Shown one piece after another: positions 36,965 to 50,803 of a stretch of 64,000 nucleotides of DNA. Location: assembly GCA_036971715.1 (NCBI GenBank), contig JAVHJL010000004.1, forward strand, positions 2,666,001-2,730,000, written 5' to 3'. Each line of letters begins with the position of its first letter. Within the stretch, counting starts at the first letter, position 1. A model generated the notes under the pieces. That model was not told the origin of the DNA, ran no database searches, and saw only the letters and a program-made list of their open reading frames with translations. Position numbers and translations under genes: made by a program. The stretch comes from Arthrobotrys musiformis. Lineage: Eukaryota; Ascomycota; Orbiliomycetes; Orbiliales; Orbiliaceae.

Positions 36965-36993
<29 letters not shown>
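36965..36993. repeat. T29 homopolymer
   Basis: Twenty-nine consecutive T, next to TACA/CATA microsatellite DNA, in gene-poor sequence. Confidence 0.8.
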
Positions 36994-39414
36994 CCTGGCG
37001 AGCCGGGATTTTTACTTCATGGCAATGAGGGAGGGAGGGATAAGGGGGTTCAAGGAGAGGAACCTCTAAACAGCAGCCTTGCGTAATGCTGATGACAAAG
37101 ACAGTCTCCAATTCTTCAGATCGATATGCATATACGAATGATTCAATCGCCTCGATTGATTGATCGATTGACCGACGATGATTCTTTTTCCGGGTACAAC
37201 CCTTGTCGGAATGTATGAATATCGACAAGCAAAAGACTCAAAACCGTCTACGAAACTGATTCTCAAAAGAAAAAACAGTCTTTTCTGAAATAAAATGAAA
37301 TGAAATGCGCCTACGGGTGCGCCGGCAGCATGACTGATCGAGCTCTGCATCGAAAGCAAGCCCCAAAAATACAAATAGCCTTCGGATACCATGCTTCGAT
37401 ATGGCGGAATCTTGAAAATTTTTTTCTACTTTGAGACTTTAGGTCCTCAGGTGCCCTTTAGTTGCTCTGTAGAACGACCGGCCTTGTCCAGCATTGATTG
37501 TTTTTGTGGACCCGGGTGCCCGCTAATACTTAATGCCCTGCATGTTAAAAGCAGGGTTGTTTGGTTGCGCTTTTGTTAAGAGGCGGACCAGACAAGCTTC
37601 GTCTGATTAATCATGGATCGCGCATTTTCATCATTCATCAAATGTTCTCTCTTCTTTTTGCTTCGTTGCAAGTCAAACCGATCACAAAAAAAAGGTTGAT
37701 GTCGCCGGGCACGACGCCATGCATGGCCAAGCTGCCACCCTTGCGGAGGACAGGAGGAAAAGAAAAAGGAAATAACGCAATCCGGTGTGTCAATGACCTG
37801 CTCCCCAAAGGCACCAAGCAGAAAAAGGTGAACAAATGTGGAGTAAGGCATTCGCGTCGGGGAGCCGCTCGAGCTCGAAGTTTGAAGTTTGATGGCATTC
37901 CCCCTGGTGGTCGGCATTACATCGGCAATCTTCACTCTTTGATCCGGATCGAACTTGTTGGATCACATTTTCCACCGGCGCCAGAGGAATGCATGCATGT
38001 TCACAAAATTTAAGAAAGAAGATGATCTAGCCAACCGCCATCTCACAAAGCCATTGGACATCGATGCGGCCTTTCGGGATGGCAATTAATTTTAAACTTG
38101 ACGCTGAAGGTCCAAGGCTAGCTACGCAGCCCTTTTTCGTGGGTTAACCGGTTGGGCCCATGGGTTTGTGGGTTGTGGATTGTGGGATGCGAGTCTCCGC
38201 ACCGAGTCCCTTTCGCTGACAGCCGACAGAACGGAAGCTGACGCTCTTTTGGCTGTTGGAACCCCGCACAATAGTAACAAGGGCCTTGAAATTGGTTCCG
38301 CCAATTAAGGATTGCATGCATCATGCTGCCAACTAGTGCTACGCTGACAGACTGAGATCCATGCCGCGGCCACCAGATCTCCTTTCCAAACAGATCTCTC
38401 ACAATTTGGGTCATCTGGAACAAAAATAATACCGTCGAATGTGTTCACTTAAAATGACACTTAAAAAAAAAGTGATTGGAGAGAAGCTTCTAAAAAGGCC
38501 TCCAGAGCATTCCAATCTTGCTGTTGAGAAAAGAAAGACACGAAAGAGAGAGCAAAAAAAAAAAAAGTCTCAACCGGGAAATGATTATTGTTCGAAAGGA
38601 ATTCTCCGCCTGCCTTGCGTAGTCGCTCTCTTTGGTAGAGCACACCTCGAAATAGGGCAATATCAGAGGCCCGTCGGGAGAAAATGTCGCCACTTTAGAG
38701 AAAAGAGACAATTTACGAAAGGGAAAAAAAACTTCTGCCCCCCCAACGACCCGTGTGATCTAGTCGCCACCTGTCATTCGTTGAAGGCCTAAAGTCTACT
38801 TTCGCACCTTCAATGCATAGTGGTGGTCCACGGCCGAGGGGTTTTTTCCTTGATTAACCCCGAACATTCTATTCCCATTCGTATTGAAAAGGGGATTTCA
38901 ACCACCAACCCCTTTACCCAGATTTTTCTCCCGCCTGCCGAACCTCAATTGTATTATACGGAGTAACGGGGGGGCTGATTAAAAGAGCTTTTTTTTTTCG
39001 AGATCCACATTGTTTATTAATGTTGGGGAGCCTTTTTAGCACTCACTTGGTCATCTTGGTGCCAACTTCCTTTCGTTTCAGAAGCCGATATGGGAAATAA
39101 ACATCAACCATTTAGGAGAGAAATCGAAATTGGGATGTTTAAAAGGAAATGGCAGTGTAGCATCCAGACCAGGAAGGAAAGAGAAACTAATCACAACGTC
39201 GACGGATTGATTGACATTCGATCGTGCATGGAGATCCGACAGAAAAATGTTCGATACTCAGGGCGCGAATAGGAGATTTTTCCTATCGAAACAAAAAAGA
39301 AAGGAACATCCCGTGAACAACTGACGTATGCCAACGATGCTTATCCATTTTAATTTATATATATATTTTTTTCGTCTGCGGGTGTCAGGTGAATTCAAGG
39401 TTTTTTTTGCTCAG

Positions 39415-39447
<33 letters not shown>
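39415..39447. repeat. A33 homopolymer
   Basis: Thirty-three consecutive A in gene-poor DNA. No retrotransposon-like sequence was recognised upstream of it. Confidence 0.8.
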
Positions 39448-39450
<3 letters not shown>

Positions 39451-41918
39451 GACCAGCCAGAAGAGAATATTACATTTTTGCTTTTTGTCCAGAGCAAACC
39501 CTTTTTAACGTTTGGTGCAACCCTGCCTTATTGAGAGGTCTAAGAATAGTAGCAATCGGGAGGAGAAGAAGCAGAGTGGGAAGCAAAAAGTGTTGCATTT
39601 TGAGCCTGGTCCCGTGTTGTTCATCTGACCTTACTTCCAAGGTTCAGGCAAGTTAGGTATGTTACCGTCATTTTTTCTTTCGTATTCGATGTGCTTGGTT
39701 CTGAAAGTGAGGTAGTAGCAAAGTGAGTTTTATTTTTTTAGGCGATAGCTCCGCTGTTTTATACTACCATATATCGCTATTTTATAGCGGCTTGCTTTTT
39801 GTCTGACATGTAACGACGGTCTGGGATACATGCAGTTAGTGATTTTACCATGGTGTATTTGTTGGTTTTTTGGCTCTCGTCCGAAAGCTGGAGGTCTCGA
39901 AGGAGCGCACTAACAAGCATCCGGTCGGCGGGGTGAGGCTGTCGGTCGTTTACCCAGCTTTGACCACTACACTACGAACGAGGGCTATTGGTTTAGAGCA
40001 AAAAATAGACGAAATCTACATAGGTCAAGCCGAATCCGTATGGTATTGATAGGCGGAGCGGGAGAACGACAGTTCTAGGATTCCTACTTGCATAAACTGA
40101 GCTTTTCCTTGCAGACGGCCGGACCACCTTACATACCTCTTTTTTTGGGTGTTGTTGTTGAACATCATTCTATACATACCTCATCCCGGCTCCGAGTACA
40201 GGCTTTCTAGTTTCGAGACTGATCCTGTCTGACCGATGTTTTTTCGGTCCAAAATTATCGATCTCTGTTTTATGTTACTCAACTGACGTAGATGGGAGGA
40301 GGGGAGGAGAGAAAGAGATTGTGAAGGAGAAGGGAGGCGAAATTTTGGGGAGTACGATCTACAGTGTGTGTGCATACAGCTGTACAAGCCCCCTTTGAAG
40401 CTTTGATGTGGAATTCAGAACGCCACCGCGATGTACTATTGCATTTACTAAGCACATACCTTCCGTCAGCCCGATCTCCAGTGCAACAGGAAAACCCGAT
40501 ATGCAATATTTAGCTTAAATTAAGGCTTCGACGTGAGGGTTAGTTTGTGAGTTATTTTCTTTCTTGGAAAAAGAGGAGGTTGAATTAGTGTTAGCGGTGG
40601 CAGCTAAATTACGGCTGACAGCTGTTTAGACTAGAATTTGTTTCTCTTCCCCAGATCGAACTGACGATGGTCGTTTGTTTCTTTGGAATGGGCTGAGGGC
40701 CGGACTGGGCCATCGATAACGTAGGGCTGATTCCGAGAGCCTGAAAGCTTGAGTTACTCCAACTAAGCTAGCTATCGCACTCGCATTCGCAATTGTTTAG
40801 ACAAGAAACATGTTTCTTTCCAGATGCATCCTTGGCACTAACTTGGGTGCAGTCTCGGTGTACACGATAGTTCCGATCACAGTATCACACGGTGAAGGTT
40901 CAAAAAAGGAAAAGCCAATCACACCGAAATTCTGACTCTCAAGCGGCTCAAAAAAAAAAAGATTTAGGAGGCTGGAAATTTGAATGCGCCAAGATCCATG
41001 GTATCCCAAGCGGGAACTTAAACCTCGAGCCGCAGCTGATATATGGAGCTGCTGGCACACACACACGCTCCACCCAAAGTTATACAAACTCCTTTGTGCG
41101 AGCTTTTTTAGTTTCCCGTGTTTGATACGAGTTCCCCAAAAAACGGTGATTCCAAATGTATGTGCTATGTATGGGACGGGTTCCGTTGGGGTGGGAAGAA
41201 GAAAAAGGCACTCATGCCAAATCCAGAAGGATGTCTCTCAGTTTTTTGAAATAACAGATACCAATGTACCAATGCAGGCGGGCAGGCGGAGCAAGGCGTG
41301 GTTTCCCTTGTCTATTTATTTCTTGTCAAGCAGTTGTAGTTGGGAAAATAGCTAATACTCCTGATATTAGTGTGGACCTCCTCCGCTAAAAAAAAGCTGG
41401 GCATGTAGTCTGGCCTGGGCGTGCATGCGGGCCATGCTCTAACCGTCAGCAAAACCATATCCAGCACTTCAGCCCGCCAGCACAGGTCGCCCTTTCTCGG
41501 ATTCAGTAAGTGCTGACTGTGAGTGATAAGGCTGTTGACATATCATGGGTAAAGAGAAGAAGAAGCAGAAGGGGAAGAAAAATAAAAAATGAAAAAGTAA
41601 AACACTGATCCTTTCCTGATACTTATTATCTAAGGTCCCTGACCTGTGCTTACCATCCTTTTCATTACTTCTCTTCTTACTCCCATAAGCAGGAACGGTT
41701 CTTGCATTTATTCAAGTTCGTTGAAGGCAGCAGCATTTCAGAACGAAAAGAAAATCGACTAGTCTAAACATTCTTTTCAATCATTTTTGTTCTCGATCGA
41801 TCGACGGGTTTTACTTTTATAGATTTCAAATCTTCTTGGTTTAGACTAGTATAGTCTTCCTTATATGATCATTCTTCTTCGAGGGTAAAACGGGAAGGAT
41901 AGAATTGTTATATTCAAG

Positions 41919-43179
41919 ATGTTGATGCAGCAAGAATTGTCGAATCCCTTCGTGCGTCGACAGCAGACCGCCCTTCAAGGGGGCTGCCCGGATGGAGGAC
42001 AATGGTACGCGTGTGATGCGGCAACTTCAACTGGCTTCGTCGGATGCTGCACTGCCAACGCTTGCACGAGTGTTGGATGTGCTGCTGGGAACTTGAGGAA
42101 TGCTACTTTGGGAACTATTCCTCACGGTAGCACGTCGGATCAGGGTATGTTATTCCCTTTTCTTGATGCATTTTATATGTGCAGCTGTTTCAATCATGTG
42201 GGATTTTTGGAGCTAACGATTTGGGTTTCTCATGTAAATAGCTTGTCCGTTTGGCGGTCGATTCTTCACCTGCGTGAGCCCGCCTGCAGGAGCCAACTTC
42301 TGGGGATGTTGCAAGTCCGTTCCCTGCGGAAACGGGTGCCCAACAGACGACCTGGCACCAGCGGCGCTAGCACAGACGTCCAATAACCCATTCGCACCGT
42401 CGACGTCCGGGACCAACCCAGGTTCTGGCGATGATGACGACAGCAGCACGCCGACTGGGGCTATCGTGGGAGGAGTTGTGGGAGGAGTTTTGGGACTTGC
42501 TTTGATTGGAGTTCTTATCTGGTGGATTCGGCGGAAGAAGCAGTCTGATAAGAAAGATGCACCAGCGGTGCCGATGGCTTATAATCCTCATAGCCAACAG
42601 GCTGATCCTGGTTCCAACGTCCCACTGACTTATCCTGAAGTCGTTGATCACTACGGTATGTACCATTCATTCGATATTTCTAATATCAAAGATCAAATGG
42701 CTAATGTGTATAAAAAAGCAGCCGGCACATCACCACAACCAACAAAACAGAACTTCCCACCATCAGCCTTCACTTCCCCACCTTTACCACAATACAGCGA
42801 CAGGAGAGCATCTCACGAACTCGGTGGCGGTGGAGGTTACGATAACGGATCATATATCAGCCCCATGAGCAGTCCAGGGTTCGTAGCCGGATCCCGCCCC
42901 ATGTCTTACGAACTCCACGGAACCGGCAGCCCCAGTCTGCCGCAGAAGGGAATGTCGATGCATTCCTCGCACACGCCATCGATTATGTCCGCAGCTGTCT
43001 CCGAGCTTCCGGCGGATGATATGAGGTATTCGCAGGTTTCTAGCACGATGCGGTATAGCGGACAACCACCGGCGAGCCCCCCTCCTCCTCCTCCACCTGC
43101 ACAGACAGGCCACGATTCCAGCGGTGCGGGATTGGGGTTGTCGGTGCCTGGACAGTCTGGCGAGAGGACAGAAAATTAA
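41919..43179 (+). CDS. cysteine-rich single-pass surface protein, possible sensor
   Basis: Exons 41919-42144 and 42242-43179 encode 387 residues. A further GTATGT...CAG interval at 42656-42721 is exactly 66 nt and free of stops, so it may be a spliced intron (365 residues) or coding. There is no classical signal peptide; the N-terminus is short and polar. Two cysteine modules follow: GGQWYACDAATSTGFVGCC with NAC and VGC, then GGRFFTCVSPPAGANFWGCC with PCGNGCP. A spacer rich in Ser, Thr and Asp leads to a transmembrane helix (TGAIVGGVVGGVLGLALIGV...WWIRRKK, near residue 150). A cytoplasmic tail of about 210 residues is rich in Pro, Ser and Tyr. Topology with the Cys modules outside is inferred from the positive residues after the helix. 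Many ascomycetes have such Cys-module/TM proteins without an assigned role. A wall-sensor-like role is only a suggestion from architecture. Confidence 0.75.
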
Positions 43180-46100
43180 AGACCTGATATTGCTATCTGG
43201 ACATAAAAATTTCTGTTTTGCTCTGTACCCTATATGATAGATCACCGTATTGCTTCTTAATGCCCCTCTTTGACTTCTTGTCCCTTCTTTTCCACCCTTC
43301 TCTTCTTATTTCTTCTTCTTGGGACAACGGCGTATATGTGGATGTTCTTTTCTTCTTTTTTATATATCCTTTTTTTTATGATAATATGTAATTTATTAGT
43401 CAACGAAGACGACGAAAGAATAGTCTATGACGGGCAGGATTTATAAGTATTTATATTTCCAGGGTAGCTAGCACATTGGTAGCCAATATATACACAAATA
43501 CAGCACATGCACAGTATAATTGCAAGGTGATAACGTGATATAAAAAAAGGCACCGCCTGCGTTGTATTGTGATTGGAATTCTGGAAACGATGTTACCTGG
43601 GTGGGAATCTGGAATGCTACCATGTAAACTACTGGTCCTGGTCTTGCAAGGGGGAATCAATAAAGAAGGCAAAAGGCAAGACAAGGACGAGGCCTAGGTC
43701 ACAAGCTTGTATCTATTTTATTTTCCAGTTTCACTAATCCGACCTGCGATGGGAGATGTAATCGATAGACTTCCAAAAAGAAAAGAAATATCAAAAACCT
43801 TCTAGACGGGTATTCCGTCATGTTGGAAAACTTTTTCCTTACAGGTTTTTTCTTCTCTGGCGGGGTGGCTAGTGGTACAAGTACCGGTACCAAGTTCCCA
43901 GACGTCGGTGTCTACGGATAATACGACCAGGGGAGGGGGGAAATGGCAGGACACAAACAATTGGAGAAAAAACAAAAAGTGTGCTTTGGAGCCTTTTTGC
44001 TATTTTGCGTAGGCGAGGAATACGAACCCCTGAGGCCAATCTATTCCTGGAATTTTCGCCGCTTGGTGGGAAGCTTAAAGGGGGTCACCTTACATCGGTA
44101 TTGTAGGTAGTTGGTACTTACTTGCATATGCGATGCACAGCTGCCATTTTGCCTGCGACAAAACAGACCTGCCAGCCGGACTGACAGACTGACCACCGGG
44201 GATAGTGGAATTATGTGCATGTCCGTCGTCAGTTAGTAAGGTAAGGTAAGCAAGTAAGGAAGCATTGGGCTGGGCCATGTGGTAGAGGAGAAGGAGGGAG
44301 GAATAGAGAGGATTTCGCAGGAATGAGCAGGTCTGTATAATCCCTAATAATACCCGCAAGAAGAGAAGAGAAAAAACTTCTTTGCATTGGATTCGCGTCG
44401 ACCCGGAACAAACACCTTTTTCCGCCCCTTATTTATTGTTTAGAGAAATACTCCTTGCATGGTTAAAATACACTAGTTGGCACATACATTGCGACCAGAT
44501 ATATGTACATACATACACACGCATAGAGTAGACGAGGGTTCTGTGAATGTGGTGGTGGCATGACAGGTAGCGGTAGAGGGTACACACATGCAGGGTACAC
44601 AATTCTTTGGCGGTGGGCTGTGTGCGTTGCTCCTGGTAACCCTTTTTACGTCGTTCTTCCCTTTTCCAACCAGCCGAATTTTTTTCTTTTCTTCCCTTTT
44701 CTTCTGTAGCATCAATCAATCAAATACACTCGCTCGCATTCGCCCAAACAATAAAACACCAAAGGAAAGAGGCAGGCGGGCTTTAACGTCGTCTGTTACT
44801 GACCGACCGACCTTTCTTCTCTGCTTGTTGACATTCGTTTAGTCTTCTTTTATCAATAATAATAAAAATACTCTGTCGTTTCAGACATCTATACACTTCA
44901 TCTTTTATCTTTGATACATCTACCAACTAGATCCAAAGCACTGCACTGCTGCTGTTTTTATGTCTTATGTTTCTGTAGCTTTGAGCAATCGTTCTTCTTC
45001 TTCTTGACATTCACGACATCTTCACTATCTTCATTGCCACCATCATCATCATTATCATCGTCATCTCTCATTCTTCTGGACACATTCTATTATTGTTCCA
45101 CGGCAACGGCAGCAGGTGGAGCTCAGCTTAGCACATTGCTTGCTTGCTTGCTTGCATACCCACATCCCATACCAATAGCCACCAAATACCCGCCAGCCAG
45201 CCAGCACTAAGCACCACCAAGCAAGCCTCATCTGCACCATCATCAACATCAACATCATCGCCATCATCAGCCAGTTACAAGGTATTACCATCTCCTACTA
45301 CCATCTATACTACCATCTATACTACCATCTATACTACCATCTATATTCTATACTGTTCTGTACTATACCATATTCATGCCGTCTACGCCTTTGATGTTTC
45401 TCCTTTGAGCCTTCTCATTTCCCTTTCCATTTCCTTCCTGCTCAAAAACGGCCAGCCAGTCAAACAAACTTGGATCGGATTGGACTAGCCAGTTAGTTTC
45501 CGATCCCAAACGCTGGCCCGGACAAAAATAGAAGGAATAAACCCGCCATCGCGTTAGACGACATCCTCTGCAGTTGTCTGTCCCATTGTCTTGTCTCGTT
45601 TCCGTCCTTTCTGTCTTGTCCTCCTGTCGTCGCCTGCTGCTCTGTCCTGCATTGTGCCTGCATTGCTTTGCTTTGCTGCCCCTAAGTAAAGCAACTAAAC
45701 CTGTTGCTCCCACCGCTTCTATACTCCCACTACTACTACCGCTATTCATCTCTTCCTCTTCTTCCTCTTCCTGTTCTTATTCTCTCTCTCTCTTTCTACC
45801 CTCTTCATTTTATTTTCGGCTTCAGCTTCAGCTTCAAAGCCGGGCTGGCTTTTGCATACTACTGCTTGCTCCAGTAGTTAATTCTTCCTTTTCGCCTGTT
45901 TTCTCGTTTCTGTTCTTTTTGCGAAGTGTTTCAAGATAATAACGTAACCTCAGGGGCTTCTTTCTGCTTTTTTTCCAGGTTCATCCAAAATACACGCCAT
46001 CTCTTAATTATTATTCCAATTATTCTCTCTCTCTTTCTCTCATCCTACCTCTCTCTCATCCCCCCTTCTTCTCTCTCGCTCTCCTTTCTACCATCTCGAC

Positions 46101-46206
46101 ATTCCTCCATCCGCCTTTTCCCCTTTCTTTCACACATCGAAGAATTCACCGCTGGTTTACCCTCTTCCTCGAAGGCTAGTTCTAGCCTCCCTTTTCGCTT
46201 TCCGTC
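43180..46206. other. 3-kb intergenic stretch with long leader of the chitin synthase
   Basis: No gene recognised. TAGGTAGTTGGTACTTACTT lies at about 44104-44123. From about 44900 to 46206 the top strand is strongly pyrimidine-rich with ATC/CAT and CTT microsatellites and a 12-bp tandem repeat, a common composition for long fungal leaders. Several short open frames occur in it, some with ATG starts. Confidence 0.5.
45298..45345. repeat. 12-bp tandem repeat, four perfect copies
   Basis: The unit CTACCATCTATA is repeated exactly four times, about 0.86 kb before the chitin synthase ATG. A copy-number-variable minisatellite in promoter or leader DNA is likely. Confidence 0.9.
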
Positions 46207-49200
46207 ATGTCGGGTCCACACCGTGGTAGCAGACCCGTCGACATGACGCCCACATCACCACAAACCAGGGAACGACGTCGAACTAGTGGTGGTCAGAGAC
46301 GAAGAGAAGATGACGATTCCGGATATGTCGCCGAGACTACTCGTAGCCCTCCCAGGAGACCTACCTATCATTCACAGGCGTCGGCGTCTGCCAGAGCGCC
46401 CCTCAACCCTGCAGGCGCCGCTGACCTTTCGCGAAAAAAGTCATTGATCAAGCCGGAGCGCAATAGGATAACTAGAGACAATCCACTATATAATTATCAT
46501 AAACATGCACAGCATATGGACGTTCTCCCTTCGACTACAGGTATCGACCCTGAAACAGCCGACATCAATTCCTTACCGGGTTCCACCGCTCGTCCTGCAC
46601 CCGGGCAAGCCCGACATAGATTGGATACCATGGACGAAGAAGCCTCTCCACTGTCATCGAAATCTGGCGCTCCTCGACAACCTAATAAACTGTCCCGTCG
46701 CCAGACAGAGAAGGCCGAAAAGTATCCTGAAATGAAGGCCGCTGAGAAGAGGAAACGACAACAGGAAGTCCAGCCACTGAGTTTGTGGACCGTATATTGC
46801 CATGTAATCACATTCTGGTGTCCCAATGCGCTGCTCCGTTTGTTCGGGAAAACAAAAAAGGAGCCTCAGCGAGCTTGGAGAGAAAAGATTGGTCTTATCA
46901 GTATCATTCTGTACTTTTGTGCGGCTGTCGGTTTCCTCACTTTCGGTTTCACTCAAACTGTCTGCGGTACGCCTGGTGTTCGATTAAAGGCAAACCAAGT
47001 TGACAGAGGTCTTATGATTATTCACGGTGTCGCGTACAATCTTGTCGGTTCTCACCATCCAGCTGCCGTCGGTATCCCTCCCGGTGCCAATGTCTTGTTC
47101 GACCTTCCTCAAAAATGGGGTGGTTATGATGCCAGCTTCCTGTTCCAGAACGTGAACGGACAATGCAAGGGATTGATCACTCTCGCCGAAGGCAGTGACG
47201 TTCCAACCAACTCCAATGGCGACCTGGCTTGGTATTTCCCTTGCAACTTGTTCAAGCAGGATGGCTCATCCCCCGCCAACTATTCCAGTGGGGCATATCT
47301 TGGATATGCTTGCCATACATCTGATACCGCTCGAAAGGCCTACTACGGGTTGGACGCCGCCGGAGAAGTTTACTTCTCTTGGGACGACTTGAAGAACGAC
47401 ACTCGCAAGCTTCTTGTCTACTCCGGTAGCGTTTTGGATCTTGGCCTTCTCGAATGGTTTAACACTTCGCAGGTTGCTTGGGATCCCATCTTCGACCAAA
47501 TCAAGAACGACGCATCTCTGCTCGGCAAGGATGTAACCCACAGGTTCCAAGGCCCGCACAAGCGAACCGCCCAATGTATGGCCGAGATCCTTCGCGTCGG
47601 TAGCATCGATGTCGAAACCGTCGGATGTATCGCTTCCCAGGTCGTTTTATACGTCTCCCTTATCTTCATCGTCAGCATCGTTCTTATCAAGTTCTTCCTC
47701 GCTCTTTTCTTTGGTTGGTTTTTGTCATGGAAGCTCAGTGCGGTTCGCAGCGCTAGCAAGGAGGACAAGAAGAAGAGACAGGAGGAAATCGAAGCCTGGA
47801 GCAATGACCCTCAACGACCAGCCCAGTTTCCCGAGAAGCCGAAGCGAGCTAGCTTCTTACCTGCTACTAGCAGGTTCACTCAGGGTGCTGGGCCGACCAA
47901 GGGCAAGCCTAACCCCACCACCATGGGATCTCAGAGTTCTAGCCGCGCCCTCTTGCCTCCGAACGCTGTCTATGGTAATACCACTGGTAGTCGATCTTCT
48001 ATGCTTGGTAGCAACTTGGACGTGAGCCGCCTCTCTGGACACTTCAACGACCGCCACTCCGCCATCTTCAGCGAACCCACCAGCTCTTATATCCATGAAT
48101 CTGTTGTTCCCCAACCTCCACCAGAGTTCCAACCGTGGGGGTTCCCGTTGGTCCACACCATCTGTCTTGTCACCGCTTACTCCGAGGGTGCTGGCGGTCT
48201 TCGCGCCACATTCGACTCCATTGCTACTACTGAATACCCGAACAGCCACAAGGTCATTCTCGTTGTTTGCGACGGTATTGTTACTGGTGCTGGCGAAGAT
48301 GCCCCAACCCCGGATCTCTGTCTCGAAATGATGAAGGACTTTGTTACCCCACCGAAGCAAGTTGAAGCGTTCTCGTACGTCGCTATTGCCGTCGGCCGAA
48401 AGCGTCACAACATGGCAAAGGTTTACGCCGGTTTCTACGACTATGGGCAGGATAGCAAGGTTCCTAAGGAAAGCCAGCAGCGTGTTCCAATGCTTCTTGT
48501 CGTCAAGTGCGGTACCGAATCCGAACAGGGTGAGAAGAAGCCTGGTAACCGAGGCAAGCGTGACTCCCAAATCGTCCTAATGTCCTTCCTCCAACGTGTT
48601 ATGTTCGACGAACGTATGACCGAGCTCGAGTACGAAATGTTCAGTGGTTTATGGAGTATCACCGGTATCTCACCGCAATATTATGAGATAGTGCTCATGG
48701 TGGACGCTGATACCGTTGTTTTCCCCGATTCCCTGACTCACATGACGGCTGCCATGGTCCGCGATCCTGAAATTATGGGTCTCTGTGGTGAAACCAAGAT
48801 TGCCAACAAGACGGACAGCTGGGTTAGCATGATTCAAGTTTTCGAATACTTCATTTCTCATCATCTTACAAAGGCCTTCGAGTCCGTGTTTGGTGGTGTT
48901 ACCTGTTTACCCGGTTGTTTCTGCATGTACCGCATCAAAGCTCCCAAGGGCGCCCAGAACTACTGGGTCCCGATCCTGGCCAATCCTGATGTTGTTGAAC
49001 ACTACTCCGAAAACGTCGTCGATACCCTGCACAAGAAGAACTTGCTCCTCCTCGGTGAAGATCGATACCTCACGACCCTCATGTTGAAGACCTTCCCCAA
49101 GAGAAAGCAGATTTTCGTCCCCCAGGCCGTGTGCAAGACGATTGTTCCAAACAAGTTCATGGTCTTGCTCTCCCAACGTCGTCGATGGATTAACTCTACT

Positions 49201-49919
49201 GTTCACAACCTTATGGAGCTTGTTCTCGTTCGAGATCTCTGTGGTACCTTCTGCTTCAGTAAGTTTGAACTCTCCTGAAACTCTAACCTTATCATGACAA
49301 CGTCTTTGCTAATAACAAACACTATAGGTATGCAATTCGTTGTGTTCATCGAACTCATCGGTACTGTTGTCTTGCCAGCTGCCATCTCGTTTACAGTCTA
49401 CCTTATCGTCATCTCCATTGTTTCGCGCCCGGTGCCAGTAATCCCATTGATCCTTCTCGGTCTTATCCTCGGTCTCCCAGCTATTCTCATCGTGCTCACC
49501 GCCCACAAGTGGGTTTACGTCCTTTGGATGTTGTGCTACCTCTGCTCGCTGCCAATCTGGAATTTTGTCCTTCCCGTGTACGCCTTCTGGAAGTTTGATG
49601 ACTTCTCATGGGGTGAAACGAGAAAGGTTTCCGGTGACAAAGGTGGAGCACACGATGAAGAAGATGGCGAATTTGATAGTGACAAAATCGTTATGAAGAG
49701 GTGGAGAGATTTCGAAAAGGGTTCGTAAACACTTTCCAATCTACGGGTTGTAGAATCAAAACTAATGATGGTTCCTTTATAGATAAAGCACTTCGTGTGG
49801 CTACTGCTCGCGATACGGGATCTCTTGCCGGATGGTCTAATCAATCCTCCTCGCAGGACAGCACACACCAATGGGGCCCTCCTCAACTTCAAACCCCTTA
49901 TTTTGAAGCAGAGTACTGA
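46207..49919 (+). CDS. chs3: class IV chitin synthase (yeast Chs3 homologue)
   Basis: Exons 46207-49258, 49328-49720 and 49783-49919 give 1193 residues. The ATG at 46207 sits at the end of a pyrimidine-rich leader. The N-terminal 195 residues are basic and disordered. Two hydrophobic segments with a luminal domain between them (about 235-520) match the N-terminal region of Chs3-type enzymes. The family-2 glycosyltransferase core contains VDADTVV (832-838), GEDRYLTTLM with Glu951-Asp952-Arg953, and QRRRWINSTVHNL starting at Gln990, the processive-synthase signature. A cluster of C-terminal membrane helices follows on exon 2, and exon 3 encodes a hydrophilic tail ending FEAEY. The intron after Lys-Gly at 49721 has a GTTCGT donor. 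Known role: UDP-GlcNAc polymerisation to chitin at the plasma membrane, dependent in yeast on Chs4, Chs5/6, Chs7 and Pfa4. Confidence 0.97.
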
Positions 49920-50803
49920 TCGATTGAATTGATACGATACACACGAAAGCATTGCCATTCGCTATCATATTTTGCTTTTAGCTGCTTTTAAAATATTTGG
50001 AAGGGAACGGGGCTTTTCCGTCGCGATTAGAACATAACATAACTCATACTGTCTTGGCGTCAACTGGGATTCAAAATGGTTTTTCTTTCTCCTTTGCTTG
50101 GAAATTAACTGGTGGTTTTTAAATATTTCTTCTTCTTCTCCCTTCCCCCTTTCTTTCCTATTTCTTCCCTCACAACGTCCCCCATTTTGATATTAATAAC
50201 TCTTACCTCCGTTCTCATTCATGTATAGCTAGCTCGCCACCCCTCTAATACATGTACCGAAGTACTCACAGTGTAGTGTTTTTTGTCGTTTGAACACAAA
50301 GAAGCGGAGATGTCTACAAAGCCGGCATTGGAGAAGCATGGATTGCGGATTTCTTGCCTGATGAAATGCATTGAACATAATTATTTTTTTGGCCATACAT
50401 ATGATTACCCTCGATTTATTTTTATGCGATGGATTCTGTAGATAGTTCTCTCCCTCTTTCTTTTTCGCCATTTAGCTCTAATGACATCTTTTTATATTCA
50501 TATGCCAATTTCAAGAAGCTTCTATATATAATACCTATTGGAGATTGTAAGGGGGTGGTATTGCGTGTTATCCTTCCGGCGACTAAGGGGAAGAATTTTG
50601 GTGGAGGTCACGGTTTCTTATTGTAGAACAAACAACCATCCAACGAGCTTGAGCTTAAGCGCATGCAACCCGTGAGACCAACTCACACAACTCGACCATT
50701 TAAACATCCAACAAAATTCGTCGCCAAATTTACCTACTCAAACCGCGGGTTCAACCGGAACTCTAAAAATTTAAACGGGGGCTAGGTCCCTTTCAAAGGG
50801 GAA
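49920..50803. other. intergenic between chitin synthase and palmitoyltransferase
   Basis: An 884-bp spacer with the T-rich 3' flank of the synthase and a short promoter for the next gene, both on the + strand. No gene recognised. Confidence 0.5.

Larger units (their letters stand above)
35373..41918. other. 6.5-kb gene-poor interval
   Basis: On the minus strand, 35608-35369 holds an 79-codon exon-like frame discussed in the findings. The rest has no recognisable coding sequence. It contains T29 (36965-36993), A33 (39415-39447), TATG/TACA microsatellite around 36820-36950 and many T-rich tracts. The final 400 bases before 41919 are probably the leader of the next gene. Confidence 0.5.
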
